DNA of 20,354 nucleotides from an uncultured Clostridia bacterium (GTDB lineage: Bacteria; Bacillota; Clostridia; Oscillospirales; Ruminococcaceae): contig CANPZQ010000023.1 in the NCBI GenBank assembly GCA_947588775.1, positions 1 to 20,354 on the forward strand. The letters are read 5' to 3'. The translations under genes were made by a program, and so were the position numbers. Below, piece by piece: positions 1-7,717 of this stretch. A model generated the notes under the pieces. The model did not search any database. It was not told where the DNA came from and was given only the letters and a program-made list of their open reading frames with translations. Position 1 is the stretch's first letter, and the number at the start of each line of letters is the position of its first letter.

Positions 1-1407
<1,407 letters not shown>

Positions 1408-1448
1408 AATACAAACCCTCTTTACTGTATAGTATAGCCGTTGCCTTC

Positions 1449-4400
1449 TTACATTATATCCGCGTCGTCCGAGTCGGAGTCGACGATTGTGAAGCCTTCG
1501 AGCGGCTCCGCGCCGTCGTCGTCATAGTTGATGTCGTCGTCGCCGTCGTCGGTATAGTCGTCGTCGCCGTCTCCGGTATAGTCGTCGCCCTCGGTGTATT
1601 CGTCGTCGACGGGCTCGCTTTCGTAGGACATTCCGTAGTCGCTTATCGGCGCGGGAATGATGTCCGCGTCGTCGTCGAAGCTCTGGGTAAGGTCGATTTC
1701 CTCGCCGTTTTCGTCGAGGACCCTTACGTCGAGAGCGAGCGACTGCAGCTCCTTGACCATAACCTTGAACGCCTCGGGGATTCCCGCCTTCGGGACGTTC
1801 TGCCCCTTGACGATTGCCTCATAAGTCTTTACGCGGCCGGTGGTGTCGTCCGACTTGACGGTGAGGATTTCCTGGAGCGTATAGGCCGCGCCGTAGGCTT
1901 CGAGAGCCCATACTTCCATCTCGCCGAAGCGTTGTCCGCCGAACTGCGCCTTGCCGCCGAGAGGCTGCTGTGTAACGAGGGCGTAGGGGCCGACGGAGCG
2001 CGCGTGAATCTTGTCGTCTACCAGGTGGTGGAGCTTCAGATAGTACATTATACCGACGGTTACGCGGTTGTCAAACGGCTCGCCGGTTCTTCCGTCGTAA
2101 AGAACGGTTTTGCCGTCCTCGTCCATTCCGGCAAGGCGGAAGCATTCGCGGATGTCCTCCTCGTGCGCGCCGTCAAAGACGGGTGTCATGATATTCCAGC
2201 CGAGCTTCTTGGCGGCCATTCCGAGGTGGACCTCCAAGACCTGACCGATGTTCATACGCGAAGGAACGCCCAGCGGGTTCAAAACGATGTCGAGCGGCGT
2301 ACCGTCGGAGAGGAAGGGCATATCCTCCTGAGATAAAATTCTCGAAACAACGCCCTTGTTGCCGTGGCGGCCCGCCATCTTATCGCCGACCGAAATCTTT
2401 CTCTTCTGCGCGATATAGCATCTTACGAGCATATTTACGCCGGGGGAAAGCTCGTCGCAGTTTTCGGGGGTAAATATCTTAACGTCGGTGACAACTCCGG
2501 ATTCGCCGTGAGGGACCTTAAGGGAGTTGTCGCGGACCTCGCGCGCCTTTTCGCCGAATATGGCTCTTAAGAGCCTCTCCTCGGCGGTAAGCTCGGTTTC
2601 GCCCTTCGGCGTGACCTTTCCGACGAGAATATCGCCGCTCTTGACCTCCGCGCCTATGCGGATAATGCCGTTTTCGTCGAGGTCCTTCAGGTTTTCGTCG
2701 CCCGCGCCGGGAATATCCTTAGTGATTTCCTCGGGGCCGAGCTTTGTATCGCGGCATTCGATTTCATATTCCTCGATATGAATGGAGGTGTAGATGTCGT
2801 CCCTTACGAGGCGTTCGTTGAGAAGAACCGCGTCCTCGTAGTTGTAGCCTTCCCACGTCATAAAGCCGATGAGGGCGTTGCGGCCGAGGGAAATTTCGCC
2901 GTTGCAGGTCGCCGGGCCGTCGCCGATTACCTGATGGGCCTCGATTCTCTCGCCCTTGGAAACTATGGGCCGCTGGTTGGTGCAGGTGCCGGAGTTTGAG
3001 CGTTTGAACTTGGTGAGGCCGTAGGTTCTTAGCTCGCCGGAGTCCTCGCGGACGACGATTGTCGAAGCGTCGACCTTTTCGACAACGCCTGCGGCCTCCG
3101 AAACGACCGCTACGCCCGAGTCGAGGCAGGCCTTATACTCCATACCTGTGCCGACGATCGGGTTTTCGGTGACAAGCAGAGGAACCGCCTGGCACTGCAT
3201 GTTCGCGCCCATCAGAGCGCGGTTCGCGTCGTCGTTTTCAAGGAAGGGAATCATCGCCGTCGCGACCGAAACAACCATCTTCGGCGAAACGTCCATGAAG
3301 TCGATGTTCTCGCGGTCGATTTCCATAATCTGGTCGCGGTAACGGCCGTTTACCCTTGTTCTTGCGAACTTGTTTTCCTCGGTGAGGGGTTCGTTGGCCT
3401 GTGCGACCATGTAGTTATCCTCGACGTCGGCGGTCATATAGACGACCTCGTCGGTAACAACTCCGGTTTTCTTGTCGACGCGCCGATAGGGAGCCTCGAT
3501 GAAGCCGTATTCGTTGATTCTCGCGAACGTCGCGAGGTAGGAGATAAGTCCGATGTTCGGGCCTTCGGGCGTTTCGACCGGACACATTCTGCCGTAGTGC
3601 GAATAGTGAACGTCGCGGACCTCGAAACCCGCGCGGTCGCGGGAGAGGCCGCCCGGGCCGAGCGCGGAGATGCGGCGTTTATGCCGAAGCTCGGAGAGCG
3701 GGTTTACCTGATCCATGAACTGGGACAGCGGCGAGGAGCCGAAGAACTCCTTTAAAGCCGCCGTAACGGGGCGGATATTGATGAGCGCGGTCGGGGTTAC
3801 GACCTCCATATCCTGCGACTGGATGTTCATTCTGTCGTGGATAACGCGCTCCATTCTCGAGAAGCCGATTCTGAACTGGTTCTGTAAGAGCTCGCCGACG
3901 CAGCGGATTCTTCTGTTTCCGAGGTGGTCGATGTCGTCTACGGTTCCTACGCCCTCGCAGAGGTTGAGGAAATAGCTTATAGTCGCTACGATGTCGTCGT
4001 TTACGATGTGGCGGGGAATGAGCTCGTCGCGGCGAAGCCTAAGCTGTTCGGCGATTTCTACGTCGCCGTTCGCGCTCTCGAGGATTTCGCGGAGAACGCG
4101 GAAGGATACCTTTTCGTTTATGCCGAGGGGCTTTGCGTCGAAGTCGATGAAGCGGTCGATGTCGACCATTCCGGAGCCGATTATTTTAACCTCGTCGATG
4201 TCGACCTTATGGGTTACTTCGCCGGTGGGGCTTGTCAGGGTTTCACGCTTTTCGACGGTGATGTAGGCCTCGGTTACGCCCGCGCTTTCAAGCTCGGCGG
4301 CGCGCTCCATCGAAACGGTTTCGCCGGCGTCGGCCAAAAGCTCGCCGGTGACGGGGTCGGCAATCGGCCTTGCAAGAAGGTGTCCCGCAAGACGGGAGGC

Positions 4401-5246
4401 GAGGCCGAGCTTCTTGTTGTATTTATATCTGCCGAAGCGGGAGAGGTCGTATCTCGCCGCGTCGTAGAAGAGATTATCCCTTAACGTAATCGCCGAATCG
4501 ACCGTCGGAGGCTCCCCGGGGCGGAGCTTCTTATATACCTCTAAAAGGCCCTCTTCGGCGGTAAGCGTCGCGTCCTTCTGGGCGATAGTCGCGCGAAGGC
4601 GGGGGTCGTTGTTGAATACCGAGTCGATTTCGTCGTTGGTGCCGATGCCGATTGCGCGGATAAAGGTCGTAATCGGAATCTTGCGGTTTTTATCGATGCG
4701 GACGTAAACCACGTCGTTCGAGTCCATCTCGTATTCGAGCCATGCGCCTCTGTTCGGGATAACGGTTGCCTTAAAGAGCTCCTTACCCGTCTTGTCCCTC
4801 TCGACGGCATAATATACGCCCGGGGAGCGGACGAGCTGTGAAACGATGACGCGTTCCGCGCCGTTGATAACGAAGGTCCCTGAAGGGGTCATCAGCGGGA
4901 AGTCGCCCATATAGACCTCGGAGTCCTTTATTTCGCCGGTTTTGAGGTTATTGAGCCTCGCCGTTACCCGAAGCGGCGCGGCGTATGTCGTATCCCGCTC
5001 CTTGCACTCGGTGATGGAATACTTCGGCTCGGAATCGAGGCGGTAGTCGATGAAGCTCAGCTCTAAGGTTCCGTCGTGATTCTTGATAGAGGAGATGTCG
5101 CGGAATACCTCCTTAAGCCCTTCGTCGAGGAACCACTGGTAGGATTTTTTCTGCACCTCGATGAGGTTCGGCATTTCAAGAACCTCGTTTATTTTCGCGA
5201 AGCTCTTGCGGACGTTCTTGCCTAACTGCACGTCCCTAACGTTCAT
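1449..5246 (-). CDS. rpoB: RNA polymerase subunit beta (RpoB)
   Basis: This is the beta subunit of RNA polymerase, about 1265 residues. The rifampicin-pocket region (about residues 502-545) reads GSSPLSQFMDQ, then NPLSEL, RHKRRISALGPGGL, and keeps the Gln, Asp, His and Ser residues most often altered in resistance, so a sensitive-type pocket is inferred. The conserved block VETPEGPNIGLI and the C-terminal GGKAQFGGQRFGEMEVWALEA are present. An open frame extends to a GTG at 5252, but the AAGGAG ribosome-binding site is only 3 nt from that GTG and 9 nt from the ATG at 5246, so the ATG is preferred. The last 80 or so residues form a highly acidic Asp/Gly/Tyr-rich tail beyond the usual end of the protein. 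The normal upstream partners rplJ and rplL are absent. Confidence 0.98.
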   Translation of the reverse strand: MNVRDVQLGKNVRKSFAKINEVLEMPNLIEVQKKSYQWFLDEGLKEVFRDISSIKNHDGTLELSFIDYRLDSEPKYSITECKERDTTYAAPLRVTARLNNLKTGEIKDSEVYMGDFPLMTPSGTFVINGAERVIVSQLVRSPGVYYAVERDKTGKELFKATVIPNRGAWLEYEMDSNDVVYVRIDKNRKIPITTFIRAIGIGTNDEIDSVFNNDPRLRATIAQKDATLTAEEGLLEVYKKLRPGEPPTVDSAITLRDNLFYDAARYDLSRFGRYKYNKKLGLASRLAGHLLARPIADPVTGELLADAGETVSMERAAELESAGVTEAYITVEKRETLTSPTGEVTHKVDIDEVKIIGSGMVDIDRFIDFDAKPLGINEKVSFRVLREILESANGDVEIAEQLRLRRDELIPRHIVNDDIVATISYFLNLCEGVGTVDDIDHLGNRRIRCVGELLQNQFRIGFSRMERVIHDRMNIQSQDMEVVTPTALINIRPVTAALKEFFGSSPLSQFMDQVNPLSELRHKRRISALGPGGLSRDRAGFEVRDVHYSHYGRMCPVETPEGPNIGLISYLATFARINEYGFIEAPYRRVDKKTGVVTDEVVYMTADVEDNYMVAQANEPLTEENKFARTRVNGRYRDQIMEIDRENIDFMDVSPKMVVSVATAMIPFLENDDANRALMGANMQCQAVPLLVTENPIVGTGMEYKACLDSGVAVVSEAAGVVEKVDASTIVVREDSGELRTYGLTKFKRSNSGTCTNQRPIVSKGERIEAHQVIGDGPATCNGEISLGRNALIGFMTWEGYNYEDAVLLNERLVRDDIYTSIHIEEYEIECRDTKLGPEEITKDIPGAGDENLKDLDENGIIRIGAEVKSGDILVGKVTPKGETELTAEERLLRAIFGEKAREVRDNSLKVPHGESGVVTDVKIFTPENCDELSPGVNMLVRCYIAQKRKISVGDKMAGRHGNKGVVSRILSQEDMPFLSDGTPLDIVLNPLGVPSRMNIGQVLEVHLGMAAKKLGWNIMTPVFDGAHEEDIRECFRLAGMDEDGKTVLYDGRTGEPFDNRVTVGIMYYLKLHHLVDDKIHARSVGPYALVTQQPLGGKAQFGGQRFGEMEVWALEAYGAAYTLQEILTVKSDDTTGRVKTYEAIVKGQNVPKAGIPEAFKVMVKELQSLALDVRVLDENGEEIDLTQSFDDDADIIPAPISDYGMSYESEPVDDEYTEGDDYTGDGDDDYTDDGDDDINYDDDGAEPLEGFTIVDSDSDDADIM

Positions 5247-5252
5247 TGGCAC

Positions 5253-5260
5253 TCACTCCT
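5253..5260 (-). promoter_or_regulatory. rpoB ribosome-binding site that decides the start
   Basis: On the minus strand AAAAGGAG precedes two in-frame candidates, GTG at 5252 and ATG at 5246. Spacing (3 nt versus 9 nt) favours the ATG. Confidence 0.7.
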
Positions 5261-5288
5261 TTTAGAGATTAGAGATTGCGGATTGAAA
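5261..5288. repeat. heptanucleotide tandem repeat in rpoB leader
   Basis: Four 7-nt units read on the plus strand TTTAGAG, ATTAGAG, ATTGCGG, ATTGAAA. They lie immediately 5' of the rpoB ribosome-binding site. A related TTAGAG array occurs at 5806-5835. Confidence 0.55.
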
Positions 5289-5485
5289 CGGAGATTTTAA
5301 GCGACAATGCCCGGATTCGGGATAACCCGAAGTCAGAAACGCGCCGCAGGGCGATTTTGGCTAAACCGACGAAATTTCGAGGGAAACTGTTGAAAAATTT
5401 CTCCGTAAAAATTTCCAAATTCCGGCAAAAATCGCACTTTTGGCGACTAAGCACTTATTCTCCATTTTGCTATGATACATAATCG

Positions 5486-5514
5486 ACTATACATCAAGAA
5501 GCGGCAAATGTCAA
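5486..5514 (-). promoter_or_regulatory. sigma-A promoter of rpoBC
   Basis: On the minus strand a perfect -35 TTGACA (5509-5514) is followed after 17 nt by -10 TATAGT (5486-5491). Transcription would begin near 5479, leaving an mRNA leader of about 230 nt before rpoB. The leader holds no L10 (rplJ) gene or recognisable ribosomal-protein leader; it ends in a heptad repeat just before the ribosome-binding site. Confidence 0.85.
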
Positions 5515-5612
5515 GCAAAAATTTGGCGAAAAACGAAATTCGTGAGCATTACGCAAGTAAAAAGCCTTTACAGAGGAATTTTTGGGCAAAATAGACAAAT
5601 TCGGGGGGCGGA

Positions 5613-5699
5613 GGCGCGGCTTAAGAAAGCGGGGAGATAGTGCGAAAGGGAGGGGGGCGGGCGGGTGGGACCGACGCAACAGCTTTCTTAAGCCGCGCC
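5613..5699. repeat. 18-bp perfect inverted repeat around a G-run tract
   Basis: GGCGCGGCTTAAGAAAGC at 5613-5630 is perfectly complementary to 5682-5699. The 51-nt loop holds five runs of at least three G (5648-5669), separated by single bases, which fits a G-quadruplex motif on the plus strand. A weaker counterpart, five C-runs at 6088-6107, lies in the other arm of the element. Confidence 0.8.
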
Positions 5700-5752
5700 G
5701 GAGCGGGGCAGAAAGCCTCGGCGCATAGCGCGCCCAATCCCCGGCCCGGCCC

Positions 5753-5797
5753 GAATCCCGTCCCCCGGAGCCGCAGGCGGAGCGGGGACGGGTGAGG
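5753..5797. repeat. left copy of 45-nt palindromic unit
   Basis: A 9-bp stem CCCGTCCCC / GGGGACGGG (5757-5765 with 5784-5792) encloses an 18-nt loop (5766-5783). It is the inverted partner of 6005-6047. Confidence 0.8.
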
Positions 5798-5805
5798 GAC
5801 GGGCT

Positions 5806-5835
5806 TTTAGAGGTTAGAGCGTTAGAGGGTTAGAG
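5806..5835. repeat. heptad repeat, TTAGAG type
   Basis: TTTAGAG and three GTTAGAG units lie in tandem, the last two preceded by one extra base each. It borders the left arm of the palindromic element and resembles the array at 5261-5288. Confidence 0.6.
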
Positions 5836-5940
5836 GATAGATTGCTCGCCTTGGGATTTCAGCTAAAGCATGTGCGGCAATAATGTGGTACCAGTTGTTC
5901 CTCGCACTGCCGCTATCAGAAATCAGTTGGCTGAGCAGAC

Positions 5941-5967
5941 AAAACGACGGCTCCAACCGTCTGTTTT
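5941..5967. terminator. possible terminator-like hairpin inside the palindromic element
   Basis: AAAAC-GACGG and CCGTC-T-GTTTT pair around a 6-nt loop (10 bp with one bulged T). With A-runs on one side and T-runs on the other it could act on either strand. A terminator between two divergent promoters has no obvious client gene, so it may belong to a small transcript or decayed gene inside the element. Confidence 0.35.
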
Positions 5968-6004
5968 CAGACTTTGGGCCTTTGTGCCTCTGACCGGGTT
6001 CGCT

Positions 6005-6047
6005 CCTCACCCGCCCCGCTCCGCCTGCGGCTCCGGGGGCGGGATTC
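6005..6047. repeat. right copy of palindromic unit
   Basis: An 8-bp stem CCCGCCCC / GGGGCGGG (6010-6017 with 6036-6043) encloses an 18-nt loop that is the exact reverse complement of the left copy's loop. Relative to the left copy one T:A pair is missing from both sides of the stem, which preserves the hairpin. Confidence 0.8.
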
Positions 6048-6224
6048 GTCGCGAACGGGGGCGCGGGGACTACGCTGGTTTGGTTGGCCCCACCCGCCCG
6101 CCCTCCCGCCTTCGCATCTGTTTCCGCTCCGTCCCCGCGCCCCCTCTCTCCCACCAAAAAAATATTTCCCCCACCCCTGCAATATTTCCCCCTCTAAAAT
6201 AGTATTATAATTAAAAGCTCCCTG

Positions 6225-6252
6225 CGTTACCGAACTGTAACCGGATTGTTAC
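6225..6252 (+). promoter_or_regulatory. WalR-type (OmpR family) direct-repeat box upstream of DUF4349 gene
   Basis: TGTAAC (6236-6241), five bases, TGTTAC (6247-6252) exactly fits the TGTWAH-N5-TGTWAH consensus known for WalR/YycF in Bacillus and Staphylococcus. A third, weaker half-site CGTTAC lies a further 11 nt upstream (6225-6230). The box ends 10 nt before the -35 element, the position expected for an activator. That WalR itself is the regulator is inference. Confidence 0.5.
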
Positions 6253-6262
6253 CGCGGCGTAA

Positions 6263-6292
6263 TTGACTTTTTATGCGCGGCTGCGGTAAGAT
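6263..6292 (+). promoter_or_regulatory. promoter of the DUF4349 lipoprotein gene
   Basis: -35 TTGACT (6263-6268), 18-nt spacer, -10 TAAGAT (6287-6292). The -10 is imperfect, consistent with dependence on an activator at the upstream phased repeats. The leader would be about 25 nt, with GAAAGGA as ribosome-binding site. Confidence 0.6.
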
Positions 6293-6324
6293 AAACGCAT
6301 AGCCCGAAGAAAGGACGGTTAATT

Positions 6325-7296
6325 ATGAAAAAGTTTGTTTCTGTCATTGGCGGAGCGGTAGCGATTGCGCTGCTGTTCACCTCCTGCGGGGCGGACGTAA
6401 AGTCCGCCGGCGACTATAATTATTTCGACGCGGTCGATTCCAACGCCTCATACGGCTGGGACGACGGCGCGGACTGGGCGACCGACGAAGTCGCCGAGGA
6501 ATGGGAGGTCGAAGCCCCTGCCCCGGCGGAAGCCGCACCCGAGGCAAATGCCGCGCAAAGCTCAAGAAAAATCATCAAAAACGGCGACCTCTCCATCGAA
6601 ACCCTTGAATATGACAAATTCGTTTACCAGCTCGAAGCCTCGGTTTCGTCATTCGGCGGATACATCGAAAGCTCGTCCCACTACGGAAGGGACTCGAACC
6701 GCAGCGCGAACTACACCGTGCGCGTCCCCGAGAACAGCTATGAAGCGTTTATGGATACCGTCGGCGGCCTCGGCACAGTTATTTCCTCCTCGACCTCGAC
6801 CGACGACGTAACCCTTAAATATGTAGACGTGGAGGCCCGCCTCGCCGCGTATAAGGCCGAGCGCGACAGCTTTATGGAGCTTCTTGAAAAGGCCGAAACC
6901 GTCGAGGACATCTTAAGGATTCAGGAATACCTCACCGACGTGAACTACCAGATTGAAAGCTATACTTCTCAGTTAAATACGATGAAGGATTTGGTGAGCT
7001 ACAGCACCGTCCGGATAAACGTCAGCGAGGTTGAAAGGGTAACGCCGCCCGCGCCCAAGACGGTTTGGGAGCGAATTTCCACAAAGCTCGACGAGAACCT
7101 CTACGACATCAGCGAGGGCGCGAAGAACTTCTTTGTAAACTTCGTAAGCTCGATTCCCTACATAGTCATCTACGCCGTGATTATCGGCATAATCGCCGCG
7201 GTTATAATCATCATCGTAAAGAAAAACCGCAAAAAACAGCTCAAGGCAATAGAGGACTTCGCGAAAAACAACCCTCCGCAGGAACAGGATAAATAA
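6325..7296 (+). CDS. DUF4349 family membrane-anchored lipoprotein
   Basis: The product is 323 residues. It starts with a short basic/hydrophobic signal peptide ending in LLFTSC, so Cys21 is the likely lipidation site. A low-complexity acidic and Ala/Pro-rich linker follows (about 25-80). The DUF4349 core then includes KIIKNGDLSIE, a predicted coiled-coil around residues 165-225 (DVEARLAAYKAERDSF onward) and a C-terminal transmembrane helix (about 275-298) followed by a basic tail. DUF4349 proteins are widespread, often lipoproteins, and have no firmly assigned function; an envelope or anti-sigma-like role is only a guess. Promoter elements and a WalR-type box lie directly upstream, suggesting regulation with cell-wall genes. 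The start ATG has a good GAAAGGA site. A small membrane protein gene follows after 53 nt. Confidence 0.9.
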   Translation: MKKFVSVIGGAVAIALLFTSCGADVKSAGDYNYFDAVDSNASYGWDDGADWATDEVAEEWEVEAPAPAEAAPEANAAQSSRKIIKNGDLSIETLEYDKFVYQLEASVSSFGGYIESSSHYGRDSNRSANYTVRVPENSYEAFMDTVGGLGTVISSSTSTDDVTLKYVDVEARLAAYKAERDSFMELLEKAETVEDILRIQEYLTDVNYQIESYTSQLNTMKDLVSYSTVRINVSEVERVTPPAPKTVWERISTKLDENLYDISEGAKNFFVNFVSSIPYIVIYAVIIGIIAAVIIIIVKKNRKKQLKAIEDFAKNNPPQEQDK

Positions 7297-7349
7297 TTTC
7301 CCCCAAGTAAAAAGGCGGCAGGCAAAGCGGTTTTAAGGAGGCTGAAAAT

Positions 7350-7640
7350 TTGAAAAAAATCAAGATAGTTTTTATGGCTTTGTTTATTATTTCGTTGATT
7401 GTGTCAACAGATTTCGGCTTCAATTTTCTGTGGACGCTTATCCCGGACGTAAACGACGGAATTGCCGTTCGTACATTTATCAACTTTTTCGGCGACAGCC
7501 TGTGGTCTTGTGAACGGTTCCTGAAAGCCTTTGAAATCAGTACATGGATTACATTGGGGCTGCTGATAGTTAATGTTGTGCTTTCATTTGTGAGGAAGCC
7601 GGTAAAAAAGAGCGGCAATTCTGATTTATCCGTGAGATAA
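7350..7640 (+). CDS. small two-helix membrane protein of unknown function
   Basis: The 96-residue product is not one I recognise. It begins MKKIKIVFMALFIISLIVS, a first hydrophobic helix or uncleaved signal, then has a short loop with an FFGDSLWSCERF segment, then a second helix (about 66-82) and a basic tail. The start is TTG at 7350, supported by AAGGAGG 8 nt upstream; the first in-frame ATG is 8 codons later and has no site. It sits 53 nt after the DUF4349 gene on the same strand with no terminator between, so co-transcription is plausible. Its codons are clearly more AT-rich than those of its neighbours, hinting at a separate origin. It ends 24 nt before a strong terminator. Confidence 0.7.
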   Translation: MKKIKIVFMALFIISLIVSTDFGFNFLWTLIPDVNDGIAVRTFINFFGDSLWSCERFLKAFEISTWITLGLLIVNVVLSFVRKPVKKSGNSDLSVR

Positions 7641-7664
7641 ATTTTAATATCCGCGATTCTATAT

Positions 7665-7696
7665 GCAAAAGCAGACGAATTTTCGTCTGCTTTTGC
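7665..7696. terminator. bidirectional Rho-independent terminator
   Basis: A perfect 15-bp stem with a 2-nt nominal loop, GCAAAAGCAGACGAA paired with its complement. It lies between the convergent small membrane gene and the glycosyltransferase gene and carries T-rich tracts in both directions. Confidence 0.9.
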
Positions 7697-7717
7697 CGTT
7701 TTATGCGGGCCATTCGC

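Larger units (their letters stand above)
5641..6116. repeat. composite palindromic repeat element (MITE- or REP-like)
   Basis: The left arm (5641-5797) and right arm (6005-6116) are imperfect inverted copies: the ends are TGCGAA and TTCGCA, next comes a G-run tract on the matching strand of each arm, and the inner parts (5753-5797 and 6005-6047) match over 43 bases with only two single-base insertions. About 207 nt separate the arms. Each inner part folds by itself into a hairpin with an 18-nt loop; the two loops are exact reverse complements. No transposase or resolvase is encoded, so if mobile it is a non-autonomous element. It could also be a palindromic repeat family specific to this genome. 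The inverted repeat is directly visible; the mobile nature is inference. Confidence 0.6.
5515..6224. other. gene-free part of the rpoB / DUF4349 divergent intergenic region
   Basis: The full interval without a gene runs from 5247 to 6324. I find no convincing coding sequence. Its rpoB side is AT-rich and carries the rpoB promoter and leader. Its centre (5613-6116) is extremely GC-rich and made of inverted repeats, G-runs and a heptad array. Its right side (6161-6192) has a 12-nt direct repeat, AATATTTCCCCC, at 6161 and 6181, before the phased TGTAAC boxes and promoter of the lipoprotein gene. The composition of the centre differs sharply from both flanks, suggesting an inserted repeat element. 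Confidence 0.6.

Noticed and set aside
5247..5252. GTG start for rpoB
   Set aside because: It is only 3 nt from the ribosome-binding site; the ATG at 5246 has better spacing.
5822..6157. Minus-strand open frame of 111 codons in the intergenic region
   Set aside because: Most of it runs through the GC-rich palindromic arm and is low-complexity Gly/Arg/Ala; no ribosome-binding site is evident. Only its last 40 codons look protein-like, and these are treated as a finding rather than a gene.
6206..6211. TATAAT upstream of the DUF4349 gene as a promoter
   Set aside because: No acceptable -35 lies 16-18 nt upstream; the promoter at 6263-6292 is better.
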